From Dolomedes plantarius (taxonomy: Eukaryota; Arthropoda; Arachnida; Araneae; Dolomedidae): DNA of 64,000 nt. Positions within the stretch are counted from its first letter, which is position 1; each line of letters starts with the position of its first letter. Shown one piece after another: positions 10,835 to 22,006 of the stretch. Under the pieces are notes generated by a model. It was not told where the DNA came from and made no database searches. It saw nothing but the letters and a program-made list of their open reading frames with translations. A program made the translations under genes and the position numbers. The stretch covers positions 229,810,391 to 229,874,390 of the forward strand of contig OU015490.1 of assembly GCA_907164885.2 (NCBI GenBank), read 5' to 3'.

Positions 10835-11125
10835 GTGTTTAAATCACGAATAAGGCTTGGCTATTTCCCTGTCGTCCCTCTCACCTATATTGTTTTGAAA
10901 TCAGGTGTAAAGAAGCTATTAGTAAGATTTCTGTATGACTCAGGATCTGAGCTCTCCTTTGTGAGGCGTAGTAGCACTTGTAAAAAGTTGCACCTCCACT
11001 CCATTAAAACTGAAATGATGCAGTATCATAGTGGGGAGTGTTCCGAATCCTCACTTGATGGCACTATTGCGCTCGGCTATATAAAAGTTAACCTCTCTCC
11101 CTTTTTCGGAGACGAACTGCTATAG
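10835..11125 (+). pseudogene. possible retrotransposon aspartic protease relic
   Basis: A 96-codon frame contains VRFLYDSGSELSFVRRS. This resembles the active-site strand of retroelement aspartic proteases (hydrophobic-hydrophobic-D-S/T-G-S/A), in particular the DUF1758 type of BEL/Pao elements (DSGS followed by SF). It is followed by Lys/Leu-rich and GYI segments that could be the flap region. No reverse transcriptase, gag or LTR is recognisable nearby, and the frame is only the length of the protease domain. If correct, it is an isolated fragment of a long-dead element. The alternative is a chance ORF with a chance DSG triplet; the extended similarity makes the relic slightly more likely. 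Confidence 0.4.
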
Positions 11126-11683
11126 TCATGTGACCTTCTAAACTACTGTCCTTGCCCGATGCTGATTCAATTCGGTGATTTCAGCTGAAGGCATTTGACC
11201 TCGCAGGATCCTGAGCGCACCAATCACTTTCCTTCTTTTCTCTGCTTTTTGTCCATTAATGGTTCCCCGATGTTTTCCTACTGAAAATCTGCACTGGAGG
11301 GCGTGGCCCAGGAAGTACACTTTGACAACTATTCCTGTGGCTAAGGAAGCGGTATCTGTAGCCTCTGTAGGTGAGCTCTCGTTTTGAGTAAAAATGTAAG
11401 ATGAACCGCCAGAAGAAGGCAGACGGGAAAATAAATATTGTTTTGTCTTATTCTAGATTTGCCTCCATTTCATGTGGTGCTCCAAAAATAAAGCTACTAG
11501 CAATACCGTCAGGGAATAACAATAGGCGAATGTCTCACGACAAATTGCCTCCGCATTCAGAAAAAAATATAAAATAAGATTTATTTTCAAATATTTAATT
11601 TTTTGCATCTCTTATATGAAAAAAAAAATACATGCCAAAAGAATTTTGTAATTTCGGATTGTAGCACCTTTTTCCTTAAAGTA
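11126..11683. other. gene-free DNA
   Basis: Slightly GC-richer at 11140-11330, then AT-rich. No supported gene; a 60-codon minus-strand frame has no recognisable domain. Confidence 0.5.
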
Positions 11684-12271
11684 CCGTAAAACCTCGAATA
11701 TAATACGCACTTTTTTTCCCATTTTAGTCCCCAAAAATTAGGGTGCGTATTATACTCGAGTACAAAAAAAGTAGTTTTAAACATAGGATAAACGAACTTA
11801 CAGCATTATCGCAGCACGGTTGCGTGTGCATCTGCACTCATCCACCCGTCTGATTCATTCACCCTTTTACTAAGCAGGTATTCCTTTTAAACAAACGGAA
11901 CTCACAGTTTGTATCGCCAAGTGAGGATGATGATGGAGATATATATTACGACGGCAACAATAATTATGACATGGACGCAACAAAAATAGATGAGCTGTAT
12001 TCTAGGGAAAGTGATGAAGACTGATATTTTGACAGTATTGTTTGTATTGAATTAACAATTTAAGATTTTTTTTTCTACCGAATTTGTTCGTTTCCGTTTC
12101 ATTTTATTACAAATTTCATTCATGTTAATAAATATTTGTGCAATATTTAAATAAAATATTGAAAAGTTATGGGTGCGTATTATAGTCGAATTTAAATTTT
12201 TTTCGAAAATTTCGCTCAAAATCCAGCATGTGTATTATACTCGGGTGCGTATTATAGCCGAGATTTTACGG
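11684..12271 (+). mobile_element. pogo-type deletion derivative (588 bp) with transposase tail
   Basis: The ends CCGTAAAACCTCGA and TCGGGTGCGTATTATAGCCGAGATTTTACGG are imperfect inverted repeats, bounded by TA at 11682-11683 and 12272-12273. GTGCGTATTATA(C/G) motifs recur inside both ends (11743, 12173, 12244). The middle retains a frame (about 11920-12024) reading FVSPSEDDDGDIYYDGNNN and ending in SRESDED before a stop: the acidic C-terminus typical of pogo/Tigger transposases. The catalytic domain is deleted. It is a nonautonomous derivative of a second pogo family, different from 4347-6644. Confidence 0.85.
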
Positions 12272-12273
12272 TA

Positions 12274-13139
12274 AGATAGATATGAATTTATTGAAAAGAA
12301 ACGCATTCTTTGCTTATGCAATAAACTTAAAATTCTTTACATTAATAATAAATATAGTATTTCGTTAACATTTCTAGAAAATGTTTTGAGGTTCATGTAT
12401 TATTCAAACTTGGGTGATAACTGGGTAACTGGTTCTGATAAAAACCTAAAAACTGATACCCGGTTATGAATATTTGGTCCAGTTCTGCAGTTTTTCCCCA
12501 CAATTTTTTTAGTCTTTAAACTTAAATTCTCCATTTGTTCCAATACTCCCATTCATCTCTCGTTTTAAGTGTTTTTTACTAATTTAATATATATTATGCA
12601 TGAAAGCGTTGCTTAAAATATTGCTGAAAGTGTCTTAATTTTTGCCATTAAGTAACCTCTAGAGTGTTTTTAAGATATGCACGAGAATAAATACTCGGGA
12701 GTTTCATTCCTCCTTAGAGTGCAATAAGTTTCTTCGCTAGACCTACTTAACAGTCTCTGCATTCTGAAGATCTTTGAAGTGTTTACCTGAAAAGCAAGTA
12801 ATGGATTTGAATGCAAATTATATCTCTTCAGGAAAAGACTAGCATTAGAGTTTTGTTATATAAAGTCGGCTGTATGAACTTTATTTTTAAAATATTTCAG
12901 GGTGTTTCGTATAATTATGCATGCTAGATAAAATATGCAATATTCTGATTTTATCAAAGGCTTATTAAATGAGGAATTTTGCTATGTTATGTTAATGAGA
13001 TTTTGGACATGTTAATACATAATACAATTTTTTTTACCTTCATCGGACAAGTTATGTTAACTAGAATTAATTAGTGGACATTTAAATAGGCTTATATAAA
13101 TTCACAAAAATTAAATACAAATGTAGAAGTAGATTGTCA
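12274..13139. other. gene-free AT-rich DNA
   Basis: No ORF, hairpin or repeat boundary recognised. Confidence 0.6.
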
Positions 13140-13150
13140 AATGTTTGGTC

Positions 13151-13184
<34 letters not shown>

Positions 13185-13906
13185 TAAATACGACGATCAA
13201 TATATACAACTGATGTAGGAAAAAATATATATATTTACAAAAAAATCGTAAGGGATATTTTTATAGACAAAATAATGTCCAATCGTCTGCCGCATTAGAA
13301 AGAAAAAAAAAAATTTGTCTATTTAGTTGTTATGCACGTGACGATAAATTTATTTAAAGTACCAGAAAAAGAAGTCACGTGATCAGCATTTAATAAATTA
13401 AATTCTAAAAATGAATCTTTAAAAAATCACTATAAATCAGACAATAGAGGTAAAGATTCGAAAAAGATCTCATTTCAAAGGAATTTTTATGATCTTTCTC
13501 GTGATATAAATTTTATAACCCTCAAATTATTATTTTAAATGCAAACTTAAAAAAAGTTACTAAAACAGCTTGCTAATGTGGCAGACGATTGGAAATTATC
13601 CAAAAATTATTAAAATATAGTAAAAGATATGTTCTTCAAACTGTACTATATTAACTGTACTATTGTATTCTTTAGTATGTTCTATTAGATTTAATTTGAA
13701 TATTTTCTTCTACATTATTTTGTCTATAAAAATATCCCTTCCGATTTTTTTTATAAATATATTTTTCGTTTTTCCTATCAATTGCATACATTGATCGTTG
13801 TATTTATTATAATTATATATAAACATATTTTTGGCATTAATTGCATGCATTGACCGTTGTATTTAATTTGAATGTACTCCGTAGCGAAGTACGGGCTTTT
13901 AGCTAG
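13140..13906 (+). mobile_element. Helitron-like nonautonomous element with foldback arms
   Basis: The right end has the hallmarks of a Helitron 3' terminus: a short hairpin (CCGTA-GCGAAG-TACGG, 13879-13894), then GCTTTTAG and CTAG at 13903-13906, followed by T. The interior contains two long inverted arms: 13184-13300 (AAATACGACGATCAAT ... CCAATCGTCTGCC) pairs with 13570-13815 (GGCAGACGATTGG ... TTGATCGTTGTATTTA), the right arm having an extra stretch of roughly 130 bp. No coding region. The 5' end is not certain. Helitrons do not normally have long inverted arms, so a MITE nested in a Helitron remnant is possible. Confidence 0.6.
13151..13178. repeat. (TA)n microsatellite
   Basis: TA tract at the left edge of the foldback element. 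Confidence 0.95.
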
Positions 13907-13913
13907 TATATAT

Positions 13914-13947
<34 letters not shown>

Positions 13948-13953
13948 CGTGTG
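13907..13953. repeat. (TA)n(TG)n compound microsatellite
   Basis: TA tract passing into a TG tract, immediately after the Helitron-like terminus. Confidence 0.95.
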
Positions 13954-13959
13954 ATAATA

Positions 13960-14580
13960 ATCACATTTGGAAAATTTAGCACAAGGGGATTGACACGTAG
14001 AACTTATGGGAGATGCAGTCGGTAGGAGGAGTGATGCAGTCGGGCTGAGTGTTCATTCAGGTAAACACTTACGAAATTTAGGAGACTAACACACGCGGAG
14101 CCATAGAAGAGGAACACACATTTCCGTCGATATCCAGGAAATCAACTTTATTCAATTATGAAGCATCGCGAACGCTGCAGCGGCCCTTGGATTTGCCCGG
14201 ACGGGGCGCGGATTACATACAGGAGCGGACAGCAGGTCCGACAGCAACGATAGTTACACACGCAGAGAGAAAAGTCTTCTGTTCATGCAATATTAAATGG
14301 GTGTTTTGCGATATTTACGCCAGAGGGCCTAAACTACTTAATATTTTAATTGGGCGTCTTTAGGTTCGTGGAGTTCACGTGTCCACTTCAGTTTCCCGGG
14401 GATACTTTATTGCTAGATCCCGCGCTTGTTAGATCTGCGACTTATATACCTGGGTGCAGGATAAGTGGCCATAAAGTTCTTGAAGTGTGGTTTCGGCATT
14501 GCAAAAGGCATAAATCTAGAGTGGTTCGAGGGCTCTTCAGGAATTTTGACATTACACTGACATTCGAAATCTCATAAACT
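13960..14580 (-). other. GC-richer island, possible degraded LTR
   Basis: Base composition is visibly richer in G and C than the surroundings. On the minus strand a TATA-like box (TATATAAG, 14448-14441) precedes two AATAAAG signals (14409-14403 and about 14155-14148), an arrangement seen in LTR promoter/terminator regions. No second copy, primer-binding site or coding region is nearby, so a solo LTR is an inference. A 75-codon plus-strand frame at 14350-14577 has no known domain. Confidence 0.35.
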
Positions 14581-14765
14581 TTGAACACTCATATCTGGGG
14601 ATGTTATTGAGTTCTGATACTTCACGTACCTGCTTAATGATCTGCAGGGCTAACATAAATTATACTTACTTCACTTTTAGGTTGCAATTTTTGGAAAAGG
14701 GTCGTGCTTTATTAACAAGAGAATATGCTTTAAAGTAAAGTAATTTAGGAAGACGCGTTTTCTTG

Positions 14766-14767
<2 letters not shown>

Positions 14768-14862
<95 letters not shown>
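14768..14862. repeat. (CA)n(TA)n compound microsatellite
   Basis: CA repeats followed by a long TA tract and TATG units. Confidence 0.97.
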
Positions 14863-14864
<2 letters not shown>

Positions 14865-17824
14865 GATTGACAGATAGAAGATACACGTTTCTGTAATAAG
14901 TTTCAGTTCATGAAGGAACACGCTGTTAACTCAGTGAGCATAGACCTCCTCATCGGAAGGCAACACATAAACGAATTATGACAGAACATGAAATTTACAA
15001 CAGTATTCTGAAGCATTCTTAAGAGATGAACATAGTTCTTTTCTCACCATAAAACTAAACAAACGCTTTAAAAAGTGTAGCATTTATTAATGTCATCTCC
15101 AAAAAAATTACTACATTGAATCTTACTAGGACAACTCGACTTTTGGGGCCAGATCAAAGGAAATTCTATCATTTTGTAAACAGAGTTAAATTCAAAATTA
15201 TGAAAACCAATATAAAAAAAATTACCCGTCAGCATTACGCAAGTTTGCTGCAAGTGAGAAAAATATGGTGAAGGAATGGTCGTGTTCAGCTATGAATTTT
15301 CTCTTGTTCAATTCGGAAATTCAGATCCAGTGTCAAAGAGGTCCAGTGTCAGAGCTAAAGATACGTAATCTTTAGGTTTTTGCACCTCGTATAAAAAAGG
15401 TCTCATTACCAAAAAGGAATTTTTTGCTTTCTAACTATTATCGCCTATATTTTAAGAACCTCTATTTATACCTGTTTTATTGGTCACTTTGATTGTTTTT
15501 GTAACTCTCCTAATAAGAAAATTAACAGTTTTTCAAAAGGATATTTATTTCAATGTGAATTTCTTTTGCCAGTAACATGCGTAATTTTCAATGTCGTGTA
15601 TTGTCAGTATAATTTCAATATATTGTTTAAACGATGAAAATATTTTTTTTTTAAATTCGTGCAGGTTCCTTACAATCTTATTTATAATTACATTCCCAAG
15701 CTATAATATATATTCGTTGCTTATTCCCTTGTTTTATATCATACACCATTAAATATTTTTAATTATTCTTAAGTATTACTATAGTTATTCAATTTATTTA
15801 TTTTAGTGAATTATCTTTAAGTATTTTCAATTTTAAATACTGATAGTACACCATTTCATGTATATGTTTTCATAAGGTTTCCTTACCAATCTACGAGTAA
15901 AAATATCATTTCAGAATTTCAGCTTGCTAAGTAGATGTAGTATTTTTTGATTTTCCATCCACTATAAATTCCCAACTGTTACAAAAAGCTATCATTCTAA
16001 ATTCTTATTAACATGTCATGAAAGTCTCAAATATTACTTTTTAAATTGGCGAAATAAATCTTAGAACTCTAATTTACACAATAAATTCTACAAAAAAAAA
16101 AAAAAAAAAGATTTTTAAATGACTTATTTGATCACACTCAAGGAATCGTTATTTACCCTTGAAACTGGAGTATGCAAAAAAAAAAACTGCAGACTAAAGA
16201 GTATTTACGAAATTTAGTTTTTCGCTTTAAACTCATTACTTCCTATTCAAATCACGAACTCTCCCTTTCATGACGTTTTGTGACGTCGAGAAAATTAAAG
16301 CTAGATAAAAGAAATTCCCTCTTGCGATAAGATCTGTAAAATAAGGTCCTCGAACAGCCAAAGTTCTTTGCGATAAGGCGGTGCATGACGGAATGGAAGG
16401 AGAAAAGGCAGGAATGTTTAACATCATCCTGTCAGTTTTTATATGAAAGAAATAAAACTTTTATGAAGTTTCTTATCGTATCATATTCTGACGACGAACA
16501 GAATTCAGCGTTTTATTTATATCGGATGACTTAACATGCGATTAAGCGAAACATATAAACAACAGTTTTCGTATGATAGAAGTTGACTTTCAATTGTGAA
16601 ATGTTTGATACGATTCGTGCGCAATATGCTATGCTGATAATAACCTGTATCACATAACAGTTTGAAGATTTATTAACACTATTATTTTTAATATAAATAT
16701 AGTCGAAATATAATTTATATAAAGAAAATAGGCTATATATTTACAGTTTCAGACTAGAAAAATCTCTATTTTTTTTTCTGGAATAACGAAGTTCGCAAAT
16801 TTAGAGACCTCTGTACGAATTTAAGCAGGGTACTGAAACTAGAAATTTTCAAATAGTTTATATATATCCTTGTATATCTTATGAAGTAAGTAAATAAGAC
16901 GTTTCAAATTAATTATAACCTATTATTGGATTGGTTTTGATTAAAAAGTAACAAATTTTTAGAGTTTCCCATTTAATCTCATTTAAGATTCCATGTGGAT
17001 GTGTCTTGTTAAACAGTTTTTCTAACAATTTATTCCCACACATTTTTATTTTTTATAATATACAAATAATTCTCAAAATGGTTAATTTGAGGACGGATGA
17101 TTGAAAATTCTTGTAGCTAAATTTTTACTTAACGTTCTAAGTACATTCCTCATGAAAATAGGGATAATGCTCATTTAGTAATCTAAACATTCCTTGCATC
17201 ATCCTAACAAATATATTTGTTTATTTATATCACTATTTAAGTGATTTATTTATTCAAGTTTAATTTATTTTCTCCTTTTGTAGATAGCTGCTATTAGAAA
17301 CAAATGAATAGAATCAGTTTCATATATATTTGAAATGATAGTTCATTGTGTATTCGGGGAGTTTCTGCATTCAGGTGCCAATACTGAATCAAAAATATAA
17401 GTAAATATTTTCAACATACGGCCGCAGAGATGGGGGAAACGTCGTAGAAAAATCTGAAAGCTTCAAAGGCAAATCCAGAGATTTCATCGGTATTTCTGCC
17501 GTCCTAGAGAATTCAGCCAAAAAATTTGCAAATATTTTCCCTATGATCTGATGCGACGAAATGCTTATCGTTAACATGAGATTCAACATTCCAGTAGTCC
17601 CACACGTGGAGGAAGTATATGGAAAAAAATGCCATTGGACAGGAAATTTAAACCATCGTATAAAATATTTTTATCCTATGTATAACATTTGCAAACATTA
17701 GGACTTTAGAGGTTAATTTAAAGTGCAGTTATGGAATTTACCATTTTAAATGAGATGGATAATAGATTTGAAAATATTTTACACTGCACATCAAAATTTA
17801 AATAGATAAGAGATACATAATATG
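14863..17824. other. gene-free AT-rich DNA (~3 kb)
   Basis: No coding region or mobile-element boundary was identified. A poly(A) run lies near 16094-16110. The 17340-17600 segment is somewhat GC-richer but has no recognisable frame. Confidence 0.55.
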
Positions 17825-17826
17825 TA

Positions 17827-18594
17827 CAGTGTGGTCATAAAAAACTTTGCAGATATATGGACCACTAGCGGTTGTTCCATAAGTGGATCGAGATGATATT
17901 TCAGATACAGTTATTCAGAGGTATGAGCTCGAAATGCTGTGAACGGCAACAAAGTGGTGTTCACGGTTATGATTTTAGGTACAGAAACTCGAAATTTTCA
18001 AATGGCAACGCCCACTTTTTCCCATCGCAAAATGTTTTGCGCATGCGAAAACCCTAGAGATCGTTGGAACGGTACATGTATCACAAAAAACGGACGCGTT
18101 AAGCGCGCACAAAAAAACAGCTCTGGAAACGGCTAACAAAAAGACGTTGATGGCCCCCATGTAGAAATTCTGTAATACAAATAAAAGCTTTCTTTTGTCC
18201 GATGTGTTGCCTCAGTGATTGGTGTTTTGCGTCTGTCCTATGCAAATTTCCTCCGTGCGCCCCTATAGTGTTTTTGCAGTCCGTTCGCAGAGCTGTTTTT
18301 TTTGTGCGGGCATAACGCTTCCTCGTTTTGTGATACATGTACCGTTCCAACGCTCTTTAGGGTTTTCGCATGCGCTGAGCATTTTGCGACGGGGAAACGG
18401 GCGTTGTCATTTGATTGAAAAATTTGATTTTTTCTACCTATAACCGTAATCGCGAGCGCCACTCTGTTGCCATTCAAAAAATACCGAGCTCATACCTCTG
18501 AATTACTTTATCTGAACTCTCATCTCGATTGTTTGAATGGTACGGACGCTAGTGGTCCAGATATCGGCAAAGTTTTTTTTTTATGACCACCCTG
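17827..18594. mobile_element. 768-bp foldback MITE with ~310-bp inverted arms
   Basis: The ends CAGTGTGGTCATAAAAAA and TTTTTTATGACCACCCTG are inverted and flanked by TA (17825-17826, 18595-18596). The arms continue inward for about 310 bp: GGACCACTAGCG, CAGAGGTATGAGCTCG, GCGCATGCGAAAACCCT, GTTGGAACGGTACATGTATC and ACAGCTCTG appear on the left, and their complements appear in mirrored order on the right. The central loop (about 18136-18274) is unique. It has no transposase; the TA duplication suggests mobilisation by a Tc1/mariner-group enzyme. The several overlapping small ORFs here are by-products of the symmetry. Confidence 0.93.
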
Positions 18595-18596
18595 TA

Positions 18597-18962
18597 TCTA
18601 ACACTTTCAAAAGGCAAAGGAAGAAAACCATGAAGTTTTATTCTGTTTGTAAGTTGTGGTAGAAATGTGTTTAGTTTTAAATTTTTTGGGCTCGATTATC
18701 ATTCATTCAACTTTGATATCAGGAGACTCTCTGACTTGGAAAGGAAGTCTTACATTATGGAAAGGAATCATGGAAAGGAAGTCTTACATTAATTAATCTT
18801 TTTAGGATCAAACATAAGAAAAGTTCCCTTCTATAGAACAAATAAAACAGTAGAAATACAATTAAAAAGGATATTTGAAACAGATTAACAATGAATTGAT
18901 ATTAATTCAAACTCTGCATATTTGAAGTTTTTATATATTTATGCTAATGTCAGTAATTAACA
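18597..18962. other. gene-free DNA with a short duplication
   Basis: TGGAAAGGAAGTCTTACATT occurs twice in about 40 bp near 18735-18795. Nothing else recognised. Confidence 0.6.
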
Positions 18963-18964
18963 TA

Positions 18965-19341
18965 CAGGGTGTCCATAATTAAAGTCCCACTTTCAAAAGG
19001 CAGCAAAAAGAAGAACCACTGGTCAGAATGACTTCAAATTTGAACTGAATATACACTGGAAGAAGGGGGAAACGATTTGACATAATAAAATGTTCCAAAA
19101 TGTATCAATAGATCGAGCTGTAACATTTTGGAACCTTTTTTTTTGGAAACGATTTGGCATAATAAAAAAATTCCAAAATGTATCAATAGATGGCGCTGTA
19201 ACATTTTGGAACCTTTTTTTTATTATGCCAAATCGTTTCTCACTTTTTCCAGTGTATATTCAGTTCAAATTTAAAGTCATTCTGACCAGTGGTTATTTTT
19301 TGCAGCCTTTTGAAAGTGGGACTTTAATTATGGACACCCTG
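18965..19341. mobile_element. 377-bp mariner-type MITE with internal duplication
   Basis: The ends CAGGGTGTCCATAATTAAAG and CTTTAATTATGGACACCCTG are exact inverted repeats flanked by TA (18963-18964, 19342-19343). The inverted arms extend about 110 bp (TGGTCAGAATGACTT, TTCAGTTCAAATTT and their complements). Inside, a segment of about 70 bp with ATGTATCAATAGAT and CTGTAACATTTTGGAACC is present twice in tandem. No coding capacity. Confidence 0.95.
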
Positions 19342-19355
19342 TACTTGAAATATAA

Positions 19356-19360
<5 letters not shown>

Positions 19361-19418
<58 letters not shown>
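19361..19418. repeat. (TA)n microsatellite
   Basis: Pure TA tract of 58 bp just beyond the MITE. Confidence 0.98.
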
Positions 19419-19422
<4 letters not shown>

Positions 19423-20507
19423 AATATTGTTATATTTTTACTATAAATATGCTTCATAAAATATAATAATTTATTTTAGGAATAGACAGTTTTCGGCTGC
19501 CATATCTTGATATACATAAGACAGTTGGCTAGAATACCATGAAAATTTATACGCATGTAATACAAACACGTTTAAATAAAATGGCCAACTATTAGAGCAT
19601 TCCTAAATAAAAATTTTATCTCAAGGAATTTTATGAAATTTTTAAAATAATAAAGAAAGAAAATTAGAATATACCTTTTTTTATTAAATTTCTCAAATAA
19701 ATAAAAAAATTACATATAACATTTTTCTATGAAGAATTAGAAATTTTAATTTCAAATATATTCATTTTAAAGATACTTTATGCAACTAAATTTTAAAACT
19801 ATATATATGTGCGTAGACATTAATATGCAGATTCAAGTTTGCGCGCTATGACATAACATTGAAATAAACAATGGTTGATATTAAAAAAAAAATTAAAAAT
19901 GTCTTCCAACTTAGAAAAAAGTAGAGCCAAATTTCTAAAAAATCAGAGTGGTTAACTCACAATAAAATTTTTCTGAATAAATCATTTTCATAACTACTGA
20001 TGATTAAAATTATGGATATGTTTGTCGATACTATTAGCTTTTAAAAGGTGCCAGACTTAATGTTTAATTTTCTATGAAAAGGAACTTCTAATCAGATTTT
20101 TACAAAAGCCTGACATTTCTCTGATCTTTTGATGGGAACGGCAATTTTGTCAGTAGTGACGGAATAAAAATTAATATGTAAGGTAAGATAGTTTAAAAAA
20201 ATGAAGGAATGAAAAAGGCCTTTAAATTACAAATTTAAACTCGGGGTAGAATTCATTTAGTATGATAAAATTGATACTAACTGAAATGAAATGTCGAAGC
20301 GAAAATATTTAATTATCATCTTCTAACCTTAAGTCCGGTTTTACCTGAACTGAGTATACCCGCCATGTGAGTAATTTTTTTATTCTAATACTCTCTCTAA
20401 CAAAGCGAACACAGAAAATTATATCAGACCTAGGTTTTATATTTTCGCGTTACTTTCATATAAGCAGCGTGTTTTCTGCATGCATGTAAAAAAACACGGA
20501 TTTAAAG
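19419..20507. other. gene-free AT-rich DNA downstream of the LRR gene
   Basis: No ORF or repeat recognised. Confidence 0.6.
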
Positions 20508-20513
20508 TTTATT
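20508..20513 (-). terminator. candidate polyadenylation signal of the LRR gene
   Basis: AATAAA on the minus strand about 365 bp beyond the stop codon at 20878. It is the first clear canonical hexamer that I noticed downstream; variant signals closer to the stop are possible. Confidence 0.35.
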
Positions 20514-20877
20514 TTTTATGATGATAGCAATTAAAATTCAGATAAAAATATACTAGATGTTATATAGTTTAGAATAATCAGTAAATTATTAATGTCTGCG
20601 TTTTAGTAAATTATTTTCCACGTAAATCATTTGTATTTAATTTAAATTTCTATTTTTAAAATCTAAATATGTAAATACACATCTACTTCGCAGATCTAGG
20701 TTGAAAAATGGTTGTAAAGAAAGCAAATTATATTATGTAAATTTTAAATTAGTTGTAAAAATATTGTCAGCAAATTTGGGCTGTGTAATCTGTAAAAAGG
20801 TTATCTTTCTCAAACCAAACAAATCCAGTGATAAATACAATAATTTTAATATCACAAAATTCAATCCGTCTCAGAAA

Positions 20878-21020
20878 TCAACAATCCAAGTCTTCCTCTG
20901 TAAGATCCTTAATGTTCTTGCCGAAAATCCTCTTCGGGTAATTGCATTCTCCAATGATGTTTGGCTTGTTTGGAGACGTCACAATCCACCTCATTCTAGA
21001 GTCACATTTGATGGGATTAT
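20878..21020 (-). CDS. secreted LRR protein, exon 3 (LRRCT cap and stop)
   Basis: Last coding exon of the three-exon LRR gene (exon 1 at 27066-27754, exon 2 at 24061-24209). The acceptor is a pyrimidine tract ending TTTTTATTCAG at 21026-21021. The first two bases complete the Asn codon split with exon 2. The exon encodes the LRR C-terminal cap: NPIKCDSRMRWIV, then IIGECNYPKRIFGKNIKDL and EEDLDC, with the stop immediately after the final Cys. Known LRRCT domains have NPxxCDCxxxW followed by two further Cys. Here the second Cys is Ser (CDS), leaving three of the usual four. No transmembrane segment follows, so the product should be secreted. An overlapping plus-strand frame is a shadow. Confidence 0.88.
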
Positions 21021-21650
21021 CTGAATAAAAAGACAGCGATTGTAACATCATTTGCTTCATTACCAGCCATTCTTGTAACAAACAGTGAGAAGACGTAAAG
21101 TAAACGTTAAGTGCGATAAGCTTTGATGGCTAATAATATAAATTGTTCCAGTGCAAACCTCCTATTGATTTTCGATAACGAAATAAATGATTCTTACTAG
21201 CAGGCATTGCTTATTTTACAAGTTAACACACGTAATCAATTTTCAGAATAGTGAATGCAATAATAGATTGAAATAAAGCTTTAAATTATCTCAATGGATA
21301 CGCGTAAACGGAACATGAATGAAAATATAATTAGAACGAATTCAATTCATTTATATGGGTTGATTAAGTATTCTCGTGAAGTCAAAACTAACGACATTTT
21401 ATCATTTGTGTAGAATTCCAGTTAAATTTATTTTCCATTGATTCGTAGAACTTTAACTATCTCCAGTGTAGTATTTGAACTGGCGTGATTAATCGATGAT
21501 CCTTTTATCATACCACCACCTACATTTCTCTATTTTAAGACTAATTACTGGAATGAGGGAAACAGAGCTGATACTTCGAAACGGCTCGTAATTCTAAATC
21601 ACATTCCTCAGATCTTATCTTTTATCTCAGTGGTATGTTAAATAAATAAA

Positions 21651-21809
<159 letters not shown>

Positions 21810-21859
21810 GCGGCTTGGTACAAGAAGTGCATAAATCAGCTTTTTCCGAGATGACTATG

Positions 21860-22006
21860 TTTGCTTATGCCTGTTTAAAAAATATTATTTTCAATGTAAG
21901 AAGTACCCAAGTCTTTCCGATGGTTTAGAAAACACTTATAAAGTATCAGACAGACTTCGATACTTCTTAAGTTGAAAATAATATTTTTCAAAGAGACATA
22001 AGCAAA
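21860..22006. repeat. 55-bp-arm inverted repeat in intron 2
   Basis: The arm at 21860-21914 (TTTGCTTATGCCTG ... AAGTCT) pairs with 21952-22006 (AGACTTCG ... CATAAGCAAA) with a few mismatches and a 37-base loop. A transcript of either strand would fold into a long hairpin. It could be a tiny foldback element or a small-RNA precursor; neither can be decided from sequence. Confidence 0.8.

Noticed and set aside
14677..14886. 69-codon minus-strand ORF
   Set aside because: Translation of the CA/TA microsatellite.
20701..21024. 107-codon plus-strand ORF
   Set aside because: It is antisense to the LRRCT exon, which has strong domain and splice evidence on the minus strand.
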